Positions 53,471-64,000 of a stretch of 64,000 nt of DNA are shown in pieces. The notes beneath the pieces were generated by a model. That model was not told the DNA's origin. It ran no database searches and was given only the letters and a program-made list of their open reading frames with translations. A program made the translations under genes and the position numbers. Origin of the DNA: Closterium sp. Naga37s-1 (lineage: Eukaryota > Streptophyta > Zygnematophyceae > Desmidiales > Closteriaceae); NCBI GenBank assembly GCA_947471745.1, contig CANJKZ010000137.1, positions 4,666,001 to 4,730,000 of the forward strand, given 5' to 3'. The first letter of the stretch is position 1, and each line of letters begins with the position of its first letter.

Positions 53471-54481
53471 TCCAGTATGTGACCCTGCTGACCCGATGTT
53501 GGAGGAACATGCCCCATGGACCATGAGGCTGTATGGAGTGAACGAAGCCAAAGGGTTGAGGACGCCTGTTGCAGTGTGTGTGTGAGGAATGCTCTTTATA
53601 TCCTCGAGTTTTGAGTCAGGTCAGACTCGAATCTACGGAAGTCTTGACTCACACCATGTCTAGAGCCAAACGGGTGCAGTAGCCTGTTCCACACACTGCG
53701 GGGTATGTCAGTGTCAGTGAGTGCCCTCTGACGAGCATCAGTGACGCTGTAGAAGCATCAGGTAGTGCTCTCTACAAGCCTCAGTTACACTGGTGCATCT
53801 TACACTTCTTTCTACGGTAGACAGCCCAGGGACCAGTTACACCGTCCAGTTCGGACCTGCTTCACACCTGGTGCAAATATTTAGGAAAATAAAGTTACCA
53901 ACCCAGAAGTGTCTGGTCCAGACGTGCATTCTCACAACCAACATCGATGGGTTCTCAGACTGCTCCTGTACTTGCCATAACCATTTCGGTAGGAACAATG
54001 GTACCAGCAGGCCCAGTAGCAAGAAAAGGAGATTCCAGTCCAGAGCTGTCAGGGCTGTACAGAGGACGAAGAGGGAGGAGTTGCTCTGCTAGAGCAGCTC
54101 TGGCGATTTTGGAGACGTCTCAAAGGGAGATTCCAGTCCAGAGCTATCAGGGCTGTACAGAGGACGAAGGAGGCGGAGCTGCTATGCTGGAGCAGCTCTG
54201 GCAACTCAAACCACGTTCAAAGCAGGTCCCGTTTTCGAGTCGACTCAAAAGCAGATCTCGTTTGATAAGCATGAGCACAGAAGGAGAATCAGCAGAACGC
54301 AGCAGGACAGAGCAGCAGGCGAGAACAACAGGGCAGAGCAACAGGACAGGAGGTTCCCTCACTTGATGAACATGAGTAAGAGCACAGCAGCAGGCACAAC
54401 TAGCAGTGGCCACACCACCAGCACCCCCACCAGGTGACCTTTGAGTCGACTCAAAAGTCAGCAGCAGGAGAGAAGGGTGTA
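53228..54481. other. Downstream flank, with palindrome-joined duplications near 54030-54470
   Basis: 53228-53470 is duplicated flank. 53470-54020 has no recognised gene; the plus-strand frame 53793-54092 lacks a domain. 54020-54481 holds duplicated blocks of the neighbouring minus-strand gene's 3' end and short repeats, described separately. Confidence 0.55.
54020..54260. repeat. Two palindrome-joined duplications
   Basis: ggagattccagtccagagct is present at about 54029 and 54126, with TTTTGGAGACGTCTCAAA at 54106-54123 between the copies. Next, agcaggtcccgttt (about 54221) and agcagatctcgttt (54250) flank TTTTCGAGTCGACTCAAA (54232-54249). Both junctions are near-palindromes of similar design. 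Confidence 0.85.
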
Positions 54482-54540
54482 TCACTTCACAAACATGAGC
54501 AAGAGCACAGTAGCAGGCACAACTAGCAGTGACGACACCA
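54365..54540 (-). repeat. 3' echo of the last exon of the tail-anchored gene
   Basis: The exon end and stop region (plus-strand acaaacatgagcaagagcac, about 54488) recur at about 54367 (atgaacatgagtaagagcac), with ggcacaactagcagt following both. The junction at 54436-54455 reads CCTTTGAGTCGACTCAAAAG. Confidence 0.88.
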
Positions 54541-57500
54541 CTAGCACTCCCACAAGCACCACACACGACCAGTGCCATTTCCTCCCATCCCCTCCCCCCT
54601 CCTTCCCTCCTCCCCCACTCCCTTCTCCATCTCCCCCCATAGCCACATAAGCTGAAGAGGTCCCCCCAACCCCTCCCCCTGCCCGTCCCCTCCCCCCCCT
54701 ACTCCCCCCTCCCCCTCCCCGCTCTGGAATCCCACCAATCCGCTTCCGCGCATTTGCCAGCTCATCGCTCCCTATCCCGCTCTCCAGCAGCCACACAAGC
54801 TCCTGAATCCCCTCCTGCAGCCGCGCCAACCTGTCGCCGACCCGCGCTGACAGCTGCTGACGCGCCGCCAGCTCAGACACGAGCCGTTCCACGTCAGCGT
54901 CGAGCCCTCCGACTCCCGAGGTGGATTGGGAGGGGCGGAGGTAGGGGAGGGAGGAGATGGAGGAGCAGAGGAGGCGGGAGAGGAGGCATTCGGGGGTGGC
55001 TGGGGAGCAGAGCTGCTCGACTAAGTCGTTGGACGGGGCACAGCCGGTCACGTCCGTGTACCTGTGAGAGCAGGAGGAATAGAGAGAGAAGAATGATTAA
55101 GTTTTAGGATGGGGCACAGCCTGTCACGTCCGTGTACCTGTGGTGGGTGCGTGGGGAGAAGGGAGAGATGGGGGTGATGGGGGTGATGGGGGTGATGTGA
55201 TGGGGGTGATGGGGGTGATGGGGGTGATGTGATGTGATGAAGGTGATGGGGGTGATGGGGGTGATGGGGGTGATGTGATGTGATGGGGGTGATGGGGGTG
55301 ATGGGGGTGATGTGGGTGATGTGATGTGATGGGGGTGATGGGGGTGATGTGATGTGATGGCGGTGATGGGGGTGATGGGGGTGATGTGATGTGATGGGGG
55401 TGATGGGGGTGATGGGGGTGATGGGGGTGATGTGATGTGATGGGGTTGATGGGGTTGATGGGGTTGATGTGGGTGATGTGATGTGATGGGGGTGATGGGG
55501 GTGATGTGGGTGATGTGATGTGATGGGGGTGATGGGGGTGATGGGGGTGATGAGGGTGATGGGGGTGATGGGGGTGATGGGGGTGATGGGGGTGATGTGA
55601 TGTGATGGGGGTGATGAGGGTGATGGGGGTGATGTGATGTGATGGGGGTGATGGGGGTGATGTGATGTGATGGGGGTGATGTGATGTGATGGGGGTGATG
55701 GTGGTGGTGGTGGTGGTGGTGGTGGTGGTGGTGGTGGTGGTGGTGGTGGTGGTGGTGGTGGTGGTGGTGGTGGTGGTGGTGGTGGTGGTGGTGGTGGTGG
55801 TGGTGGTGGTGGTGGTGGTGGTGGTGGTGGTGGTGGCGGCGGCGTGTGTGGGTGTCTGTGGTTGGGTGTGTTGGAGACGGGTCGGGAAACATCTAAGGTG
55901 TGGGTGGGTGTGAGGCGAGAAGGGAAGAAACAGGAGATGACCCACAAGCCGTCCATATTCAATCCACTCCCCCTCACCTTTCCCCCTTTACCCTCCCCCC
56001 CTTTCTCCTTCCAACCCCAGCCTCTCTGTGCCGCCTCACTCACTTCATAGCCCATTCACCACCTAAGCCCCTCCCTACACCCCCTCACGCGCACCTTCTC
56101 CTTGCAGTATCCCGGACTCCCATATTCAGCCTGAGCGCCACGTCACCAGCCTCCTTGTGCCGCCGCCATAGCTCATTCACTGCTATAGCCCAGCCCCCAT
56201 CACTAGACCCTGCCCCACCCTTCATCCGCTCACACCTACCTTTTCCTGGCAGTATCCCGGACTCCCATATTCAGCCTGAGCGCCACGTCACCAGCAGCCT
56301 CCATATGCCGCCGCCATAGCTTCTCCACCATTGCTGCCGCCACTGACGCTCAATTGCACCCCTCAGGCCATCCCTGTCCCTCCCAGCATCCCCACGAATG
56401 TGCCCCTCCCATCAACCCACTCATGCGACGCCCAAACGTGCCCCATGAAGGTGCCCCTCAAGCCATCCCTTCCCTCCCTACCCCTCCCTACACCCCCTCA
56501 CTCGCACCTTCTCCTCGCCGTGTCCCTCACGCCCATGTTCAATCGGAGCGCAACGTCACCAGCCTCCTTGTGCCGCCGCCATAGCTCATTCACTGCTATA
56601 GCCCAGCCCCCATCACTAGACCCTGCCCCACCCTTCATCCGCTCACACCTACCTTCTCCTGGCAGTATCCCGGACTCCCATATTCAATCGAAGCGCCACG
56701 TCACCAGCCTCCTTGTGCCGCCGCCATAGCTTCTCCGCCATTGCAGCCGCCACTGACGCTCTAATGTGCCCCATGGCCGCATTTCCCGCTCCCCTGCTGC
56801 TGCTGCTGATGCCACTGCTGCCGCTGCTATTGTTGCCACTGTTGCTATTGGTCCCGATGCTGCCGATTCCCGAGCCTAACCACGCCCCCAGGCCTCCAAC
56901 CCTACTCACCACACCCCCTCCTCCCCCAATCCCTCCGCTTCCCAGTTTCCCGCCGTTGTTCAGGCTGCCCGAGTGCTGGTCATTTCTGGGGTGATTTACC
57001 CTGTCAGACTCCCCTGTGAAGCTGCTGCTGATAAGGTCTCTCAGGTTTCCTGTCACCGTGCCTTGCAGTCGATCCAGCTCTGACGTCATCCTCTCTGCAA
57101 GCTTCTGCGAAATTAAGAATACAGGATGGGAGCAGAAGATAGGTTGGAAATCCTTACGAGTCAGGCAGTGTTTCGTTATAAGCACAAATTGGCTCATGCC
57201 CGGTTGTTATGCTGGTAATGTTATACATAATAAAATTCACCTCCACTGCATCTTTGCTTGATAATAGCCGATAGTCGTCCACAAACCCTAGCAGCCTCGC
57301 TATAGTCACTTTCAAATCGCGCAACTCCTGATCCACCTCCCCCGCTCGCGCCAAAAACTGATCCACTTGCGCCGCTAGCGCACCACCCGCCGGAATTCCA
57401 GCCACTGCCGCCGTGGCTACCGCCGTCGCCTCCGAATCCGCATCCCCCGCATCCCGCGACGCGATGCGCTGCGCCACGTCATCGGATCTAGGCCCCGCTA

Positions 57501-57960
57501 TAAGCTGCTGTTGTAACTGTCCGCATGTGCTTATAGAGGAGGTTCGCGCAGAAGCGAGGTCGACTGAGGTGAAGGAGGACGAAACGGACGAATCAGCGTC
57601 CGTAGCAGGTGTAACATTGTCATTCGCGAAATGATGAGCGTTTGCGAAACTCGTCGGTGCGAAACGGTCGGGGGTTGCGAAATCGGCAGGCGCGGCCGCG
57701 TGAGAGGCGCCGAGAAGGGACGGGGAAAAAGACGGACGAGGAAGCGAGGCTTGATGAGGGAGTTTTGGGGAAGGCGGACCGGACGGAACGTCAGAATCGA
57801 GAGCGAGGGAGAAGACGGAATCCGTGTCGTCAAGGTCGTTAGAGCAACGGACGGAAACTGACGCCGGAATTTCGGACGATAAGCGGTGCAAGCTAGGATT
57901 CTCAAGGGACACGTGTCGCGGAATTCCTGGAGCAGCAAGCGGGCTTTGTCTGGCCGACAT
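54482..57960 (-). CDS. Tail-anchored coiled-coil protein, unrecognised family
   Basis: Three exons (57960-57241, 57104-56653, 55061-54482) join to 583 aa with matching phases. The N-terminal 150 residues are Ser/Pro/Ala-rich. A helical stretch follows (VDQFLARAGEVDQELRDLKV, LLGFVDDYRLLSSKDAVE), then KLAERMTSELDRLQGT, a Gly/Ser-rich linker, a LWRRHKEAGDVALRL segment, YTDVTGCAPSNDLVEQL and a second coiled coil (VERLVSELAARQQLSARVGD...ELVWLLE). A single hydrophobic segment ends the protein (about residues 552-580), as in SNARE-like or other tail-anchored membrane proteins. I do not recognise the family and assign no function. The second exon has several donor-side echoes and the intron after it holds a long GGT/GGTGAT satellite. 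Confidence 0.7.
55100..55145 (-). repeat. Acceptor-side echo of the last tail-anchored-gene exon
   Basis: The start of exon 55061-54482 (CAG|GTACACGGACGTGAC) recurs at about 55143-55107, about 80 bp upstream, with one or two differences, then runs into intron. Confidence 0.85.
55164..55838. repeat. GGTGATGGG satellite and (GGT)n, ~675 bp
   Basis: Units of ggtgatggg, with gtgatgtgat interruptions, fill 55164-55698 and are followed by about 46 uninterrupted GGT triplets (55699-55836). It lies in the intron between exons 57104-56653 and 55061-54482 of the tail-anchored gene. The His/Pro/Thr-rich open frames seen in it are an artefact of the repeat. Confidence 0.95.
56090..56740 (-). repeat. Donor-side echoes of the WRRHKEAGDVALRLN exon
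   Basis: The end of exon 57104-56653 recurs downstream at about 56592-56505, 56320-56238 and 56170-56092. Each has the 80-90-nt coding block, and the flanking sequence ccatcactagaccctgcccc is repeated too. Two repeats are nearly identical over about 160 bp, spacer included. Confidence 0.9.
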
Positions 57961-59274
57961 AATAATCTCCGTACAGGTGTTTCCGCAAAGAATAGTTTAT
58001 GCAAGCGATAATCTTCGTACACTGTATGCAGGAACTGAAACTGGAGACTAGTTTAAGAGCCTGTATTTGCGAGGTAATTGACTATTAATGTGACGGCCTA
58101 AGAAACAGAGCTAGTAGGCTGCTGTATGTCGTTTCACTTACGCGCTGGCTACGAACATATTGTTACACTGTTTCGTAGAATAGTCACACTCGCTAATGGA
58201 TGTTGTCGGAACATCGTGATCGTTCGACGCGGCGCATATTTTGGGGGGCATGGAGAACACAAGGGACGCAGAGGAGCACGAAGGTACGCCTAACGATTGC
58301 TGTACCGCATGCGAAGAATCTCTAACGCGAAAAAGAAGAAAGCTCCAACCGCGGAAAAGGGAGACTGCAGTAAGCTGCTGGTACCGACTGGATGTCGTCA
58401 CTAATGAGTCTAAGGTGGAGGTATATTCAGCTACTCCTAGAAAGGCAGTGCTGAATAAAGCCTTCAGTTCATTATGAGGGTGTGCCCCCAAATTCCGTTT
58501 CAATGCAACATAACAAGGTTCTTTGCGCTTTCGAGCTCTCAATAGATTTACAGCGCGGTTGAGTAGGATTCAAAGGGAGCTCGAACGTTGCCGTGTGCCC
58601 CCTCTTCACGTGACCAGTTTCTGTGCTGCAATTCTAACCGTTGAGCCAACCTCAGTTGCTGTTCGGTGTTCTCGAGGAAGTGTAGCATGACCGTCAAGTT
58701 ACACTTGTGCGGATAACAAACCAGACGGCGACTGGCCGTCGAGCTTCGCCCATTGGACGATAACTTCGACGGACAACCAGCTGTAACGGATGTCGGCTGT
58801 TGACTGTTCTCCTACACGAGCTTCCAGAGCGATGACCGAGTTGTGGGCACGCGCTGCTTCGACTCGGAACCAATAGGAAACAGTGTCGTGTGGAGCCAGA
58901 GGTTTGGTTTGGACCCCAGGGTAGGCCCCCGGTAACCGAACTACGCCCACAAAACATGCAATTCCAAGCCTGAGACAGAACTTCGGCATTTGTTCGGGTT
59001 AGCGAACGTCATCCGACCAGTCAACGGCCACACCAATTTCCCAGCATTTTAGCTGAAACGGACGTGGGATTGTACTGATTGCACACTAGTGGAAAAATGC
59101 CACAGATGAAAATACAATTGGGCACTGAGACAAGCACTATTGGATTTAAAAGGACTCTCCTTGCTGCTGCTTCGCAGCTTCAGCTGCTGCGTGCACTGAG
59201 GTGCTGCTACTGCTGCTAGTGCAATATTCTAGAAACATTGAAGCACAGCAAGAGACGGTGGTAAGGCACAGGGT
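57961..59274. other. Intergenic between the tail-anchored and uS11 genes
   Basis: Includes the promoter of the tail-anchored gene. Minus-strand frames 58542-58138 and 58989-58699 (about 96 codons, VSYWFRVEAARAH...) are possible but unsupported. A tRNA-like block is near 58565-58650. Confidence 0.5.
58560..58650 (-). other. tRNA-like box A/box B segment (possible SINE head or tRNA relic)
   Basis: On the minus strand TGGCTCAACGGTTAGAA resembles a Pol III box A and, about 60 nt on, CGTTCGAGCTCC resembles box B. No closed cloverleaf could be drawn by eye. It could be chance. Confidence 0.2.
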
Positions 59275-61196
<1,922 letters not shown>

Positions 61197-62778
61197 CTGC
61201 GGGGTAGCGGGAGAGGAGGGGGAGAACAGGCGGAGTAGAAGGAGCGGGACACGGAGGATATTGTTGAAAATAGGAACGTGACCCTTCGCATCTTTCGCTT
61301 TCTTCGTCAACGACTGAGGGATACGAGACAAGGGTGACGCCGACCAAACGAGACGCTACCACGAGACAGGACAAGTGAGGGACAAGTGAGACGAGGACGT
61401 GGACGAAGAAAGTCAGAGAGGCAACGGGGCGAGATGGGGAGAAAGGGAGACCAGGGGGGAAGGCGCGCGCTACGGGGGACAGAGGAGGATGACGGGAAGA
61501 GGGTGGCGACGAGAGAGAAGGGAGTAAATGTTGACCACCAAACGAGACATGTGAATTAGGAGTTCAGCCCGTGAAATGCCGTCAATAGAGCACATGAAAG
61601 ATAAGGATTCTGGCACAATACTACCCCCTCAATAAGTAAATTCAGCTCAGAATGGAATTTAGACTCTAGAAAATCACCGCGCAACCTCAGGTGGCCGAAC
61701 ACAAACTACTCTTGAAGGCATCAGCCCACGTGCTCCAGAACCTTCAGACTATGAAAGTCTTCCGGCGAACTCGGGCAATGAACGCATTTGTGCGAAGGAC
61801 AACGGCCATCGCACTTACTGGACCTTCCCACAACCGCCGAACGAGCCCCTACCACGCGATACACGGTGTAAGCAATGCGAAGCCCAATTCATAGCCTCCC
61901 TGACAAAAACCCTCACACCCCACACTGATCCAGACCGAACGCCCCGCGCGACCACTGCAAAACGATAAATCTACTCCCCAACGCACGCACGGTGAGGAAC
62001 ACGAGCTAAAGATGGGTTAGGATCAGGAGGACTTGCCATGGCTGTGGTTGTGGGAAGCTGAGCGGGAAGGCCGCTGGGAGGAAGGGAAACCCTAACGACT
62101 GGAGAAAGAGAGGAGAGGGAAAAGGAGGCGAGGAAGAAAGAGGCTGTGGAGAAGAAGCAAGGAGAGCCAAACCAGCAGTGCCCAAGGCGAATGAAAACCG
62201 CTGGTGACGAAAATTTAACGTTGCCGCAAAACTTCGGGAATAGTTGTAACAGAATTTGACGGCAAACGTTGAACGGGACGATTGCCGTCATCGTGCCGTC
62301 AGATAGGATGCTCTACTCTTCGATGCAAGTGTCAATGGCAAGAGCCTTTTCGGTCTTCGCGAGGAGCCCACGAATCCTGATCCAAAGCCGATGCATTTGC
62401 GCAGTGAGAGTGTTCCTTTCATTAATAGAAACTGATACACTCAACACTCTCCACAGAAACGCTGGTCTGCAAATTAAATTACCGGTATTGCAATCAGATT
62501 ATTGCAATCAGACATGGTGCAAAAGTGCTACGCTGGTGGGGGAGGGCATACAAGCAGATTATTGCATAATTAACGACATGTCTTGCAGCTTCTGTGGACC
62601 AGACTTCAGAATGACCTTGATTGCACATATGTAGGCCTTCATATTTGCAGCAAAAGTGGCAATCTTGATTGCTTAACAAAATTCATTCTTGCTAATGTAT
62701 TTTTCTTAAACTGGCCTGTGAACTATATGCATGCGTCAACATGTCAAAAATAGCTGAAGCACCACTCAGACACTAATT
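61197..62778. other. uS11 promoter and prohibitin 3' flank
   Basis: Should contain the first uS11 exon. No other gene recognised. Frames such as 61691-61894 (+) and 62269-62634 (+) show no domain. Confidence 0.55.
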
Positions 62779-64000
62779 TCACTTCTTTTTGCCAGCTGCG
62801 GCAGCAGCAGGAGCGGGCGGCGCATCACTCTTATCATCCGCCAGGTTGAGCAGCAGCGAATCAGAGGAGAGGAAGACGCGGTTGCTGCTATTGGCCAGCG
62901 TGTTGGCGATCTCCCTGGCCGCCTCAATCTTCCTCAGAGTGATGAAGGAGGGGTTGTTGGCGATGGCCTCTCCTATCAGCTGCGCACTCGTGGCCTCTCC
63001 CTGTCATGTGGGAGAAGGGGGGAGAGGAGGGGGGCCAAAGGGGAAGCGAGGAGAAGGGGAGGGAAACAAGGAGTGATGAAGGAGGGGTTGTTGGCGATGG
63101 CCTCTCCTATCAGCTGCGCACTTGTAGCTTCTCCCTGTTGTGGCAGAGGGGGAGAGAGGGAGGCAGGTAGAGGGTAAGAAAGAAAAGTGGAGGAGGGGAG
63201 GAGGTAGACTGATGAAGGAGGGGTTGTTGGCGATGGCCTCTCCTATCAGCTGCGCACTCGTGGCCTCTCCCTGTTGTGTGAGAGTGAGGAGGAACGGGGA
63301 AAAAACGAGAGGGGTAGGAGGAGGGCGAGGGGCACAGGAATATGTGGAGGGGTTGTTGGCGATGGCCTCTCCTATCAGCTGCGCACTTGTAGCCTCTCCC
63401 TGTCGTTTGGAAAACAAGGGGGGAGCGTGGAAGGGACAGAGAGGCGGGAACGGAGGGAGGGGAAGAATGGAGGGGGGGTGGGAAAGTATTGTGATGAAGG
63501 AGGGGTTGTTGGCGATGGCCTCTCCTATCAGCTGCACACTCGTGGCCTCTCCCTGTTGTGAGGGGGGAGATGTGGGGAAGGGGAGAGTGGACAGTGGGGA
63601 AGGGCGAGGGGGGACAGAAATGAGTGGTGATCAAAGCAGTGCACATAGAAAGAGCACTTACAAGAGAAGAATAATCAAACTTCGCTCCCAGTTCACACAC
63701 TCACATTCATCCATACCCCACTATCCCCCCACCTAAGCTCGGATAATAGCTCCGCGCTTGTCCCGCTCTGCCTTCTGAACTCTGCACCACAAACTTGGCG
63801 CGCTCTGCCTCCTGTGACTGCTGCTGGGTGCCTAGGGAACACATAGAGTGCACGATCTCCCCACCTGACCCGCTTATCCCCCCTGCCTTCCCTCTCTCCC
63901 ACACGCACACACCTGAGCTCGAATGATCGCTCCCCGCTTGTCCTGTTCCGCCTTCTGGACCACAAACTTGGCGCGCTCTGCCTCCTGTGAGCGCTACTCT
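62779..64000 (-). CDS. PHB2: Prohibitin, type II (PHB2-like), C-terminal part
   Basis: Prohibitins form ring complexes of the mitochondrial inner membrane with a scaffold/chaperone role. The window holds the last two exons, 63984-63913 (EAERAKFVVQKAEQDKRGAI, then IRAQ) and 63000-62779 (GEATSAQLIGEAIANNPSFI, TLRKIEAAREIANTLANSSN, LNLADDKSD). The gene ends in an Ala-rich tail and GKKK. The motifs AEQDK and LRKIEAAREIA place it in the PHB2-type group rather than PHB1-type. The N-terminal part lies beyond the right edge. The intron between the two exons carries four acceptor-side echoes of the last exon and one of the preceding exon. Confidence 0.93.
62935..63560 (-). repeat. Five copies of the prohibitin GEATSAQLIGEAIANNPSF block
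   Basis: The real exon starts at 63000. Echoes lie at about 63137-63069, 63271-63210, 63404-63350 and 63557-63492. Coding blocks are nearly identical (about 60 nt). Spacers differ in length and sequence and keep only a purine-rich plus-strand composition. Every copy has AG|GGAGAGGC; none has a clean donor in place. Confidence 0.93.
63725..64000 (-). repeat. Echo of the AERAKFVVQKAEQDKRG exon (prohibitin)
   Basis: Exon 63984-63913 recurs at about 63816-63733. The copy has a small insertion in the middle (gttcagaagg) that shifts the frame and ends GAGCTTAG, so it is a dead donor-side copy. Confidence 0.88.

Noticed and set aside
55104..56055. Long His-, Pro- or Thr-rich open frames on the minus strand
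   Set aside because: All come from the GGTGAT/GGT satellite read in three frames; they lie in an intron.

Overview
This is nuclear DNA of a streptophyte green lineage, most likely a charophyte (zygnematophyte-type) alga. Evidence: intron-rich genes with GT-AG introns, a plant-type chloroplast galactolipid synthase (MGD), a plant-specific SCI1-family nuclear protein, plant-type TIMELESS, a type II prohibitin, 40S uS11/RPS14 and Ty1/copia elements. The lineage is inferred from gene content; species was not tested. No tRNA, rRNA, CRISPR or bacterial operon is convincing.

Layout. 1-8231 (-): 5' two thirds or so of a large membrane-protein gene with a Cys-rich ectodomain (possibly polycystin-like), running off the left edge. 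8232-10390: intergenic. 10391-21919: a decayed copia element whose 3' LTR was split by a second copia element (10701-16153); both have 5-bp target duplications. 22252-24264 (-): SLC35F-type transporter. 24918-30371 (-): MGD synthase. 31518-35502 (+): SCI1-like. 35799-47784 (-): TIMELESS. 49515-50499 and 52202-53227 (+): tandem pair of secreted Cys-rich proteins inside a roughly 2-kb segmental duplication. 54482-57960 (-): tail-anchored coiled-coil protein. 59275-61196 (-): uS11. 62779-64000 (-): prohibitin, running off the right edge. These are independent housekeeping genes, not a cluster with a joint function.

Main observation. In six of these genes (left-edge gene, MGD, SCI1, TIMELESS, tail-anchored gene, prohibitin) exons are accompanied by one to several extra partial copies of themselves ('exon echoes') in the adjacent intron, upstream (carrying the acceptor) or downstream (carrying the donor). 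I joined one copy of each exon by hand. The models stay open: MGD 581 aa, SCI1 457 aa, TIMELESS 2176 residues, tail-anchored protein 583 aa, first six exons of the left-edge gene 743 codons. All echoes must therefore be skipped or removed to make these proteins. Some arrays are near-identical and recent; in others the exon-derived part is conserved while the spacer has diverged. A near-perfect palindrome around TTTTGAGTCGACTCAAAA, or a close variant, lies at the junction between neighbouring copies at several separate places. That may mark how the duplications arise, or may be an assembly or library artefact.
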